Positions 23,285-30,435 of a stretch of DNA of 60,001 nucleotides are shown piece by piece; the stretch's first letter is position 1; every line of letters begins with the position of its first letter. Source of the DNA: a virus; IMG/VR virus record IMGVR_UViG_3300028610_001416, positions 1-60,001 of that record, one strand, 5' to 3'. A program made the position numbers and the translations under genes. The notes beneath the pieces are model-generated. The model was not told where the DNA came from. It searched no databases and saw only the letters and a program-made list of their open reading frames with translations.

Positions 23285-23719
23285 ATGAAGAATGTAATAT
23301 TGACAATTTGTTTGGTGCTGGTTTTGTTGACCAGTGGCTGTGGAACTCTTATGCACGGCCCAACGCAAGAAGTTGTTGTAACTTCGAATCCACCTGGAGC
23401 AACTGTAACCAATACTCGGTACACTTGCCACATAAAAACTCCAGGTGTGATGAAGTTAAAAAGAGCTAACTCAACTATCCTAACTGCTCGGCTTTTTGGG
23501 TATGAAGAAGCCAAGCAAAAAATTCAAGTTGGCTTGTCACCATGGTTGTTAGGCAATGTGGCTGGATGGGACACAACATTAAATATAATTTATGTACCTA
23601 TGATACCTGTTACCACTGCTCTGCTCGCTGGTGACATGGTTACAGGCTCGGTAGGAACATTATCACCTGATGCTGTTCACTTTGAGCTTGTGCCAAGAAA
23701 GAAAAGAGTGAGGAGGTAA
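23285..23719 (+). CDS. Lipoprotein with PEGA-like domain
   Basis: 144 aa behind AAAGGTAGG. A signal sequence ends in the lipobox LLTSGC (about residues 15-20). The stretch VVVTSNPPGATVTNTR resembles PEGA-type beta domains of surface proteins, and a hydrophobic stretch follows (WDTTLNIIYVPMIPVTTALLAG). Such phage lipoproteins can change the host surface, for example in superinfection exclusion, though that role is inference. Confidence 0.65.
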   Translation: MKNVILTICLVLVLLTSGCGTLMHGPTQEVVVTSNPPGATVTNTRYTCHIKTPGVMKLKRANSTILTARLFGYEEAKQKIQVGLSPWLLGNVAGWDTTLNIIYVPMIPVTTALLAGDMVTGSVGTLSPDAVHFELVPRKKRVRR

Positions 23720-23725
23720 AATTAT

Positions 23726-23899
23726 ATGAAAAGAATAATTATTGGAATTGTGCTGCTTGCTGTTCCAACCCTCTATGTTTTCTATTCGCTTGTAGGTAAG
23801 GTGGGTATTTGGAAAACAGTCGGTTTATTTGTGCTGGTAATCGCGTGGACTTCTTTAGCAGTTGAATTATTGTACAAAGGTTGCAAGTCACTCAAGTGA
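23726..23899 (+). CDS. Small membrane protein with two TM segments
   Basis: 57 aa, 6 bases after the lipoprotein gene, behind GAGGAGG. Two hydrophobic helices (IIIGIVLLAVPTLYVFYSLV and VGLFVLVIAWTSLAVELL) flank a short basic turn. Likely acts in the host membrane with the lipoprotein before it. Confidence 0.6.
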   Translation: MKRIIIGIVLLAVPTLYVFYSLVGKVGIWKTVGLFVLVIAWTSLAVELLYKGCKSLK

Positions 23900-23947
23900 A
23901 GCAGTGTGCACCTTATAAGACCTTAGATGCAGTATTCAAGTTCTAAA

Positions 23948-23984
23948 GGGTCAAAAATGAATCTTAGTACAAAGTTATAGGGTA
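23948..23984 (+). repeat. Dispersed 37-bp motif, copy 2
   Basis: Starts GGGTCAAAAATG and contains TTAGTACAAAGTTATAGGG. It matches copy 4 at about 31 of 37 positions without gaps. ATAGGGT inside it could also pair with ACCCTAT at 24018-24024, competing with the arm of the hairpin at 23995. Confidence 0.6.
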
Positions 23985-23994
23985 GCACAACAAA

Positions 23995-24031
23995 ACCCAA
24001 GAGCAGGGTACGATTCAACCCTATCTTGGGT
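23995..24031 (+). ncRNA. Minihelix-like RNA element E
   Basis: ACCCAAGA (23995-24002) pairs with TCTTGGGT (24024-24031); inside, AGGGT/ACCCT closes the loop ACGATTCA, and one unpaired A lies before the outer 3' strand as in elements A-D. The loop has 8 nt and lacks TTCRA, so its relation to A-D is weaker. Confidence 0.4.
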
Positions 24032-24058
24032 GTTTACAGCTTAACCTTGCTACAGATT

Positions 24059-24106
24059 GATAATATTTTACAGGTTACCATGATTTGCTGTAATAGTATA
24101 GAGTAG
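24059..24106 (+). promoter_or_regulatory. Phage promoter P1 (48-bp conserved box)
   Basis: TTTACA (24067-24072), 16 bases, TGTAAT (24089-24094). It aligns without gaps over 48 bases with boxes at 25928 and 38568, with conserved GATAAT at the left, GTTAC in the spacer and TATAG(A/T)GT after the -10. It would transcribe the structured leader and the helicase gene at 24514. Confidence 0.75.
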
Positions 24107-24129
24107 GTTAGTTTTTCGTTTTAGTAACT

Positions 24130-24194
24130 GGATGGGACGGATAACTTAATTTTTCGATGAAAGAAAGAGACAACAATAAAAAGCCGTTCCATCC
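24130..24194 (+). other. Long-range stem in the P1 leader
   Basis: GGATGGGACGG (24130-24140) pairs with CCGTTCCATCC (24184-24194) over 11 positions with one GU, closing a 43-nt A-rich loop. It starts about 25 bases after promoter P1, so it would be the first structure in the transcript. Confidence 0.5.
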
Positions 24195-24219
24195 TGTTAT
24201 AATACAATACGATATTTTT

Positions 24220-24311
24220 TGAATCAGCAAATATGTATAAAACGGATTATTACCATCCTAAACCACTCGCTGCAGAACTTGCTGATTCACAGTAGCGAGT
24301 GGTTTGTTTTT
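24220..24311 (+). promoter_or_regulatory. Interlocked terminator/antiterminator (pseudoknot-capable) leader
   Basis: Stem 1 is TGAATCAGCAA (24220-24230) with TTGCTGATTCA (24279-24289). Stem 2 is AAACCACTCGCT (24260-24271) with AGCGAGTGGTTT (24294-24305), followed by GTTTTT, so stem 2 is an intrinsic terminator. The strands alternate (1, 2, 1', 2'), giving either a pseudoknot or two competing folds. Between stem 1' and stem 2' are only 4 nt. This suggests control of the genes from 24514 on. Confidence 0.65.
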
Positions 24312-24313
24312 AT

Positions 24314-24329
24314 AGTGAAAGGAGTCACT
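24314..24329 (+). other. Hairpin presenting AAGGAG in its loop
   Basis: AGTGA pairs with TCACT around AAGGAG, so a ribosome-binding sequence sits in the loop. It may serve the tiny ORF at 24337, whose ATG is 12 bases after the AAGGAG. Confidence 0.4.
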
Positions 24330-24336
24330 CATATCA

Positions 24337-24378
24337 ATGCAAAGCAAAACTCAAAAAAAGTTAAAAAAGCAATTCTAA
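24337..24378 (+). CDS. Possible 13-aa leader peptide
   Basis: ATG at 24337 opens a 13-codon frame, MQSKTQKKLKKQF, rich in Lys and Gln. It follows the AAGGAG hairpin. Between its end and 24514 are about 135 bases with a CTCTACTAC/GTAG..TAGAG hairpin built of TAG repeats (around 24418-24448) and no other gene. Translation is speculative. Confidence 0.25.
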   Translation: MQSKTQKKLKKQF

Positions 24379-24513
24379 ATCCACCAATGGTTTGCCCAAC
24401 GAACTTTTCTCTCTACACTACTCTACTACGAAGTAGTAGTAGTAGAGAAAAACGTAGTTAAAAAAATGTAATAAAAAAGCCCATTTGAAAAAACATATAA
24501 ACTCCATAGATTA

Positions 24514-25908
24514 ATGAAAGTAATTAAGAAAAATAGCGACCAAGAGAGACGAATAATTATTGGTATGATTGTTGACTCTCTTGTACTGGGTCGAATTGCT
24601 TCTAAATGGCAATATCGTATGTTCAAGTCCAAGTGGGCAAATATAGTTGCCAAGTGGTGTTTGAACTATTATAAGAGATATGAAAAAGCACCAATGAAGA
24701 ATGTTGAAGGTATGTTTGAAACTTGGTCTGCCAATGCAAAAGATAAAAGCACTGTAAATTTAGTAAGTCAATTCATGTCTTCATTGAGTGCAGAATATGA
24801 AGAGTTGGGGGAGGAGAGTAACAGTGATTATATAATTGATATTGCCGGTCACTATTTTAATCAGATAAGAATTGAAAGATTAGTTGAATCAGTGGAATCA
24901 GATGTTACTGGAGGCGAGATAGAAAGTGCCCATAGTCGTTTGATTGAATATAATAAGATTGAGATGGGGGTAGGTGCAGGGATAGATGTTTTTCAAGATA
25001 GCGAGGCGATGCGAAGAGCGTTTGCGGACAAGAGAGAATCGTTGATTAAATTCCCAGGAGCACTTGGGAGGTTTTTTAAGGGTTCATTGGAACGTGAAGG
25101 TTTTGTTGCCTTTATGGGTAAGAAGGGGGTGGGCAAGTCGTTTTGGTTGCAGACTATGGCATACGAAGGGATGTTGCAGCGAAGGAAAGTTGCAATGTTT
25201 GAAGTTGGAGATATGGGTGAGAGTCAAACGATGAGGCGATTGATGATTCGTACTGCCCGTCATCCCCATTCTCCTTGCACAATAAAATATCCACTGAGTC
25301 TTGTGAGGAGTAAGAATAAAAGAAAGTTAATTCGAGATTGGAAAGAAATAGAGTTTGAAGACAAGTTGGATTGGAGGAAGGCAAAGAAGGCTTGTCAGAG
25401 GGTGATGCAAAAGAAAGTAAAAAGCGGGGATTCATATTTCAAACTCTCCTGCCATTTTAATTCAACTCTTAGTGTTGATGGGATTGATAGTATTTTGCAG
25501 GATTGGGAGAGGGAGGGGTGGGGGCCTGATATAATAGTAATTGATTATGCTGATATTCTCGATATGGATTGTGGAGGGGCAGAAGGTCGAGATAGAATAA
25601 ATGAAACGTGGAAGCGATTGCGAGCCTTATCTCAAAGATATCATTGTTTGGTATTAACAGCTACTCAGTCTGATACTGCATCTTATAATAGGCAATTGAT
25701 GAAGATGGATAATTTCTCAGACGACAGACGTAAGATTGATTCTGTTACTGGAATGATAGGGATAAATCAAACGTCGGATGAGAAAAAGAAACAATTGATG
25801 CGGTTGAATTGGGTGTCACTGAGAGACGATGAATTTTTTCCTGTTCAGTGTGTTACTGTATATGGTTGTTTACAAGTAGCGAATCCTGCGGTTAAGAGTT
25901 GTTTTTGA
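24514..25908 (+). CDS. DnaB-like replicative helicase
   Basis: 464 aa. The RecA-like core has Walker A MGKKGVGKSF (about residues 201-210), a helix with EVGDMGESQT, and Walker B DIIVIDYADIL (about 338-348), followed by an RALSQRYHCLVLTATQ stretch typical of DnaB. The N-terminal part is helical, as for the DnaB scaffold domain. It would load with the primase at 21296. The start codon has only a weak ribosome site and lies after a 400-base structured leader. Confidence 0.75.
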   Translation: MKVIKKNSDQERRIIIGMIVDSLVLGRIASKWQYRMFKSKWANIVAKWCLNYYKRYEKAPMKNVEGMFETWSANAKDKSTVNLVSQFMSSLSAEYEELGEESNSDYIIDIAGHYFNQIRIERLVESVESDVTGGEIESAHSRLIEYNKIEMGVGAGIDVFQDSEAMRRAFADKRESLIKFPGALGRFFKGSLEREGFVAFMGKKGVGKSFWLQTMAYEGMLQRRKVAMFEVGDMGESQTMRRLMIRTARHPHSPCTIKYPLSLVRSKNKRKLIRDWKEIEFEDKLDWRKAKKACQRVMQKKVKSGDSYFKLSCHFNSTLSVDGIDSILQDWEREGWGPDIIVIDYADILDMDCGGAEGRDRINETWKRLRALSQRYHCLVLTATQSDTASYNRQLMKMDNFSDDRRKIDSVTGMIGINQTSDEKKKQLMRLNWVSLRDDEFFPVQCVTVYGCLQVANPAVKSCF

Positions 25909-25927
25909 AATCTTTTTACAAAATAAA

Positions 25928-25975
25928 GATAATTTTTTGTGAGTTACGACAGTTCGTTATAATAATATAGAGTAG
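25928..25975 (+). promoter_or_regulatory. Phage promoter P2 (48-bp conserved box)
   Basis: TTTGTG (25936-25941), 16 bases, TATAAT (25958-25963), then AATATAGAGTAG. It is the second ungapped copy of the box at 24059 and lies directly upstream of the ribosome site of the gene at 25992. Confidence 0.75.
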
Positions 25976-25991
25976 TTGAAAGGATGGTAAA

Positions 25992-26780
25992 ATGAGTAAA
26001 GTAAGAACGGTAGAAGAATTTGTTGAGGATATGGTATCTGATGGCAAGAGTCTAAAACAGATTCTCACCATAGCATTAAGTACCCGTTGGAAGAGTTATA
26101 AAGAGGAGATTGAAAAAGTATATAATAAGTTAAAATTTGAGTCTGCTAAAGACTCTCTAATAAATCAAAATAGTGTTAAGGAAAGGACAAAGAGAATGGC
26201 TAAGAAAAAGAAGAAAAAAGAAAAGAAGTTCACTGGGGAAGTGACGAAGACACGGGCTGTAAAGATATTTGAAGCATTGGGCTTCAAAACAGCTTCTCAG
26301 TGGAAGCTGGCTCGGTTGCAAAGTAAGTTTGAAAAGTTGGATACCCTTATTGAAGGGGCGAAGCTTACTGCTAAGATGCAGAGGAGGATAAATACTATCT
26401 TGAGAGGACAGTCGCGAGGTGTGAAGGTTGTGGTGGTTGACGTTGAAGATGTTGATGCCGGTAAGAAGCGTGAAAAGGATGTTGATGATGCCAAGAAGCG
26501 GGCGACCTCAAGAAAGGAGGATGCGAAGGTTAAGAAGACAAAGAAGGCAAAGAAGAAAGCGGCGCCTAAGAAGGAGGCTGCTGTCAAGGATAAGTGTGGT
26601 CGTCGTGAAGGTACCCAAGGTTTTCTAATTAATGAGCACATCAGCAAGAAGGCAAAGACGCCGGAGCAGCTTGCCAAGGAGACTAAGTTGCCGGTGGCTC
26701 GTATTGCGAATCACCTTCGGGATATGGTCGCCAAGGATTTTGTTAAGAAAACTGCTAAAGGTACTTATTGCTGGAAGTAA
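25992..26780 (+). CDS. Lysine-rich protein with C-terminal winged helix
   Basis: 262 aa behind GAAAGGATGGTAAA and promoter P2. Residues 1-60 are helical, about 60-75 and 155-200 are Lys-rich (one stretch is KKKKKKEKK), and residues about 200-262 form a winged-helix-like domain homologous to the protein at 15369 (KCGRREGTQGFLINEHIS, KLPVARIANHLRDM). It resembles a histone-like or nucleoid protein. A strong terminator follows, so it is its own transcription unit. Confidence 0.65.
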   Translation: MSKVRTVEEFVEDMVSDGKSLKQILTIALSTRWKSYKEEIEKVYNKLKFESAKDSLINQNSVKERTKRMAKKKKKKEKKFTGEVTKTRAVKIFEALGFKTASQWKLARLQSKFEKLDTLIEGAKLTAKMQRRINTILRGQSRGVKVVVVDVEDVDAGKKREKDVDDAKKRATSRKEDAKVKKTKKAKKKAAPKKEAAVKDKCGRREGTQGFLINEHISKKAKTPEQLAKETKLPVARIANHLRDMVAKDFVKKTAKGTYCWK

Positions 26781-26828
26781 CAACGGCAAGGAAGGCCAAT
26801 ACAGTATGTACGGAATAAGAATAGATTT

Positions 26829-26870
26829 GGGAAGCCATAGGAAATGTCTAACCTATGGCTTCCCCTTTTT
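26829..26870 (+). terminator. Strong intrinsic terminator
   Basis: GGGAAGCCATAGG (26829-26841) pairs perfectly with CCTATGGCTTCCC (26852-26864) across a 10-nt loop and is followed by CTTTTT. It separates the gene at 25992 from the 7-deazaguanine cassette. Confidence 0.95.
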
Positions 26871-26888
26871 CTATTTGAGGAGATTATA

Positions 26889-27239
26889 ATGTACACAGTT
26901 ACAAAAAAGATGACGATTGCTGCGGCACATCAATTAAAACTTCCGTATGAATCGAAGTGCAGTGAACAACATGGACATAATTGGATTATTGAAGTGGAAG
27001 TGGTATCTGGAATATTAACAGATTACGGTATGGTTGTAGACTTTGCTCATATAAGTGAAGTAGTGGGAAGTTTAGACCATAAGGATTTGAATGATAGGCT
27101 AACTTTCAACCCCACTGCGGAAAACATTGCAGAGTGGATATTCAAAGAGGTAAAAAGTAGTCTTGATAATCCAAGTGCAGAAGTGACAAAGGTTACTGTA
27201 CAGGAGAGTGAGGGGAATATAGCATGTTTTACCCCGTAA
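26889..27239 (+). CDS. queD: QueD: 6-carboxy-tetrahydropterin synthase
   Basis: 116 aa. The ATG at 26889 with GAGGAGATTATA upstream is chosen over an upstream start that would run through the terminator. It has the QueD/PTPS features: AAAHQL (zinc His), C-SEQ-HGHNW (catalytic Cys four residues before the His-x-His zinc pair), PTAENIAEWIF, and a Glu in the QESEGN segment. It converts dihydroneopterin triphosphate to carboxy-tetrahydropterin, the second step towards 7-deazaguanines. It overlaps queE by 16 bases. Confidence 0.9.
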   Translation: MYTVTKKMTIAAAHQLKLPYESKCSEQHGHNWIIEVEVVSGILTDYGMVVDFAHISEVVGSLDHKDLNDRLTFNPTAENIAEWIFKEVKSSLDNPSAEVTKVTVQESEGNIACFTP

Positions 27240-27844
27240 ATGAAATCTTTTATTCGATTCAGGGGGAGGGGTTTCATACTGGAAAGCCTGCTGTCTTTAT
27301 TCGATTGGCTGGTTGTAATTTGGATTGCCCTTGGTGTGATACAAATCATATCACGAAGAGTAAAATGACTCCGATTGAGATAGTAAAGAGGGTGGAGGAG
27401 CTATCAGGAAGGATGTCCTCTACTTTTATTATTTTTACAGGGGGGGAGCCGACGATTCATGCCTTGCTATCTTTATGTGTTTTATTAAGGAAACGAATAG
27501 AAAATACTTATATAGCTATTGAGACGAACGGAACTAATCCAGTTCAAATTGAAGCATTGAAAGAAACGGGCCTATTGGATTGGGTGACAGTGTCTCCAAA
27601 ATACCAAAGCCGTTGCAAATCTAAAGTCAAAAAGAGTATGGTAGAAGCAGATGAAATCAAGGTTGTGTTTGATGGAAAAATAAAGCCGCTTGATTTTGAG
27701 ATGTTGTTGGTAACCAAGTTGGATGCAGGTAAATGTTTTATCCAACCGTGCTCTGGTAAGTTTCGCAATGCTGTTGATTTTGTTTTAAAGAATCCGAAGT
27801 GGAGGTTGAGTGTGCAGATACAGAAGATTATAAATATTAGGTAA
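27224..27844 (+). CDS. queE: QueE: 7-carboxy-7-deazaguanine synthase
   Basis: 206 aa. Opening NEIFYSIQGEG is diagnostic of QueE, followed by the radical SAM cluster C31-x3-C35-x2-C38 (AGCNLDCPWCDT), FTGGEPT and ETNGT. It makes 7-carboxy-7-deazaguanine (CDG) from the QueD product. It is translationally coupled to queD by overlap and followed at 11 bases by the PRTase-FolE gene. Confidence 0.9.
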   Translation: MFYPVNEIFYSIQGEGFHTGKPAVFIRLAGCNLDCPWCDTNHITKSKMTPIEIVKRVEELSGRMSSTFIIFTGGEPTIHALLSLCVLLRKRIENTYIAIETNGTNPVQIEALKETGLLDWVTVSPKYQSRCKSKVKKSMVEADEIKVVFDGKIKPLDFEMLLVTKLDAGKCFIQPCSGKFRNAVDFVLKNPKWRLSVQIQKIINIR

Positions 27845-27854
27845 GGGAGTATCG

Positions 27855-28745
27855 ATGGAAAAGGTAGATTTAAGTTGGAATGATATTGGAATAAGAGCAC
27901 AGGCAATAGCGGATAAGATAGAGGTTAATGCAGTAAATATGAATCCTCCATTGAGATTATACGGTATTCCACGAGGAGGGGTTTATGCTGCTCAAGCTGT
28001 TTTGTCCTATATAGAGAAGGAGTCAGAGCTTGTGGAAGAGCCAGATGATAACTGTATATTCATTGATGATATTATTGATACTGGAAAGACGAGGGATGAT
28101 TTTATAGAGGCATATGAATGTCCTTTTCTTGCTCTTGTGGATAAGCGGGGAGCGGATAGGAATGTGAAGGGTGTTTGGGTTTCATTTCCTTGGGAGCGAA
28201 TGACACATGATGAAGGGCCTGTAGAGAATGTCAAAAGGCTCTTGCAGTATATTGGGGAAGACCCGGAGCGAGATGGATTGAAAGAAACTCCTCAGCGAGT
28301 TATCGATTCTTATAAGAAATTGTTTGGTGGTTACAAGCAGAAGATGGAACTAAAGGTTTTTGAGGACCCTTGCAATCAAATGGTGTTATTAAAAAATATT
28401 GAGTTTTATTCAACTTGTGAGCATCACATGCTCCCCTTCTGCGGGAAGGCTCATATAGCATATATTCCAAATGGAAAGATAATCGGGATATCTAAGTTGG
28501 TTCGTGTTCTTGAGATTTTTTCCAGGCGACTTCAAATACAAGAACGACTTTGTCATCAGGTGACGGAGTCATTGGAAAGAATGTTAAAACCTTCGGGAAC
28601 GGCTTGTGTTTTAGAAGCCCAGCATTTATGTATGCTTTGTCGAGGGGTAGAGAAACAAAGTTCAATCATGGTTACTTCCTCTTTGACAGGGGTGTTTGAA
28701 AGTAACCTGTCAACAAGAAATGAATTTATGAGGTTAATAAAATGA
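27855..28745 (+). CDS. folE: Phosphoribosyltransferase - GTP cyclohydrolase I (FolE) fusion
   Basis: 296 aa behind AAGGGAG. Residues 1-120 look like a type I PRTase (YGIPRGGVYAAQAVL; PRPP loop CIFIDDIIDTGKT). Residues about 125-296 are FolE: GEDPERDGLKETPQRV, STCEHHMLPFCGKAHIAYIP, ISKLVRVLEIFSRRLQIQE and HLCMLCRGVEKQ, with the zinc Cys and His in place. FolE starts the 7-deazaguanine pathway from GTP. The PRTase could recycle the guanine that DpdA releases, or handle a deazapurine; this is inference. Confidence 0.9.
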   Translation: MEKVDLSWNDIGIRAQAIADKIEVNAVNMNPPLRLYGIPRGGVYAAQAVLSYIEKESELVEEPDDNCIFIDDIIDTGKTRDDFIEAYECPFLALVDKRGADRNVKGVWVSFPWERMTHDEGPVENVKRLLQYIGEDPERDGLKETPQRVIDSYKKLFGGYKQKMELKVFEDPCNQMVLLKNIEFYSTCEHHMLPFCGKAHIAYIPNGKIIGISKLVRVLEIFSRRLQIQERLCHQVTESLERMLKPSGTACVLEAQHLCMLCRGVEKQSSIMVTSSLTGVFESNLSTRNEFMRLIK

Positions 28746-29065
28746 AAACTATTGTATGGGTAACAGCTCAGTTTGAGGCATTTCATAGGTGGAAGGATGC
28801 TCCGGAAGATGTTTCTTTTTTGCGAAATTACCATCGTCATATCTTTCATGTTAAATTAGGTAAAGAGGTCACTCATGGAGACAGACAGATAGAGTTTATC
28901 CAACTCAAACGAGAGCTTGAATTGTATATACGGGAAAAATTTGAGGGTGGTCGATTCGAATATTCGTGTGAGATGTTGGCCAGTGCTTTGCATGTAGAGT
29001 TTGGAGCTTATTTTGTTCAAGTCAGTGAGGATGGGGAAAATGGGGCTATAGTGCAAAGGGATTGA
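28742..29065 (+). CDS. Second QueD-like (T-fold) protein lacking the catalytic Cys
   Basis: 107 aa, ATGA overlap with the folE gene. It keeps the T-fold pattern and the zinc His set (AFHRW; NYHRHIFHV) and a QueD-like Glu segment (CEMLASAL, then SEDGENGAIV), but Leu-Arg-Asn-Tyr stands where QueD has its catalytic Cys before HxH. It is therefore unlikely to be a second CPH4 synthase. It may act on a deazapurine later in the pathway, for example in a decarboxylation step; that is a guess from context. Confidence 0.6.
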   Translation: MKTIVWVTAQFEAFHRWKDAPEDVSFLRNYHRHIFHVKLGKEVTHGDRQIEFIQLKRELELYIREKFEGGRFEYSCEMLASALHVEFGAYFVQVSEDGENGAIVQRD

Positions 29066-29066
29066 T

Positions 29067-29990
29067 ATGAGTAGAATACCGTTTAAGACGCCAGTAGATT
29101 ACTTTAAGAAAATTCTGCGTGGTAAGTATGAAAATATAAATCGGTTCAAAACTTTGCTTGGTAATAGGTGGCAAGAGTATGATTGTGATTTACATATCTA
29201 TCCTTGGACGAAGGCTCGTCCGGGGATGTTGAGTGTTGGCTGTCCAAATCAGTGTCCTTTTTGTCCTACTGCTCATTTACATAAGGGTCGTATTCACTTT
29301 GGGGATTATGAACGCATTATACCACAATATGTAGATGAGTGTATCCACTTCATGGATGAGAATTTCTTCTACAACAATATGGAAGTGGTTCTCCCATTAT
29401 TGAAAAAGTATAATATTCGATGGCTTGCAATGTCCGATTATGAAAGTATTGTTCGGGTGTTGGAAACTTTTGGGGAGTATTACCTGTATGAGTGTGGATT
29501 GAGGGTGATAGAGGTTGGGCTTGAAAATATTGTGCTATACAAAAAAGTACAAAAGGAAATTGAGACTCAGAAGATACAAATATATTATCTTAATATGACT
29601 TGCCTGCCGGAAGAGACAAAGACGTCAATCAAGGAAAATGCAGCGTGGATGGAAATGTCAAACAAACCAATTATGAATCCTATTCATTTTAATAATGGGG
29701 TGTGGTATGCTTGTGGTCAGTTTTTGTATCCATATAAAAAGATGGAGGAGAAGGGTCGATATATTGGTGGAAAGTTTGCAAGAGTTTTACCAACTTTTAT
29801 TCCCCATACCCTTCTTGTTCAAGATTATACTATTGTAGATTTGGGAAAGGTTAATTTTTACAATCAGCTTGTTTACGGGTGGAAGATATATAATCCAAAA
29901 ATGAGTGGAAACATAGGTGTCTTCATTGGGAATGACCAACAGAGGGCAGCTTGGTTATTGACTGGTATAAGATGTGGAGGAATTGTTTGA
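29067..29990 (+). CDS. Radical SAM protein of the modification cassette
   Basis: 307 aa. C59-x3-C63-x2-C66 (VGCPNQCPFCPTAHL) is a canonical radical SAM cluster motif, and HFMDENFFYNN (about 95-105) and LRVIEVGLEN (about 150-160) match the FxDDxF and GxES-type elements of B12-dependent-like radical SAM proteins. No N-terminal B12 domain is seen. It lies between the second QueD-like and the DUF488-like genes, so it may tailor CDG or the base already in DNA. No match to QueE is seen beyond the motif. Confidence 0.75.
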   Translation: MSRIPFKTPVDYFKKILRGKYENINRFKTLLGNRWQEYDCDLHIYPWTKARPGMLSVGCPNQCPFCPTAHLHKGRIHFGDYERIIPQYVDECIHFMDENFFYNNMEVVLPLLKKYNIRWLAMSDYESIVRVLETFGEYYLYECGLRVIEVGLENIVLYKKVQKEIETQKIQIYYLNMTCLPEETKTSIKENAAWMEMSNKPIMNPIHFNNGVWYACGQFLYPYKKMEEKGRYIGGKFARVLPTFIPHTLLVQDYTIVDLGKVNFYNQLVYGWKIYNPKMSGNIGVFIGNDQQRAAWLLTGIRCGGIV

Positions 29991-30322
29991 TGAATACTTC
30001 TTATTTTGCAAAATCTGGACACCATCCAAAAGCAGTGGCAATTGTTGAGTTTGCTCCTCGATTTTATAAAGGAAAGGTTTATCCGAAGTTAGCACCGAAG
30101 CCTTGGTTTCTTAGAAAGTACAGAAAAGATAGAGACGAAGTTTTCTATACCCAATATTATTGTAAGGAGGTTTTGGATAAGTTGGATGCAAAGAAGGTTT
30201 ATGAGGAGTTAGGTGCAGATGCTGTGCTGATATGTTGGGAGGGTGTGGGTAAGTTTTGCCATAGGCATATTGTGGCTAAGTGGTTATCTGCGGAGCTTGG
30301 GGTGGAGATAACAGAATTATGA
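29990..30322 (+). CDS. DUF488-like protein
   Basis: 110 aa from the ATG at 29990, which overlaps the previous stop. The pattern is TSYFAKSGHHPKAVAI, then KLAPKPWFLRKYR, then an EVLDKLDAKKVYEEL-like helix and LICWEGVGKFCHRHIVAKWL, which matches DUF488 proteins (E near FCHR). Their biochemical role is unknown; the conserved Cys-His-Arg suggests an enzyme. Its place in the cassette suggests a role in base modification. Confidence 0.7.
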   Translation: MNTSYFAKSGHHPKAVAIVEFAPRFYKGKVYPKLAPKPWFLRKYRKDRDEVFYTQYYCKEVLDKLDAKKVYEELGADAVLICWEGVGKFCHRHIVAKWLSAELGVEITEL

Positions 30323-30336
30323 GAATTTGTTCTAAT

Positions 30337-30373
30337 GGGTTAAAATTAAAGATTAGTGTAATTGTACTTATTT
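30337..30373 (+). repeat. Dispersed 37-bp motif, copy 3 (diverged)
   Basis: Begins GGGTTAAAATTAAAG and has TTAGTGTAATTGTA where other copies have TTAGTACAAAGTTA. It lies in the 113-bp gap inside the modification cassette, the only sizeable gap there. Confidence 0.45.
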
Positions 30374-30435
30374 ATATAAAAAATTGACGAGAATGGGTGT
30401 TAGATGTGTAGGATTAATAGTGAAAGGGTAAGCTT

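Noticed and set aside
24219-24461. 80-codon ORF in the P1 leader
   Set aside because: It runs through both interlocked stems and lacks a ribosome site; composition is unnatural.
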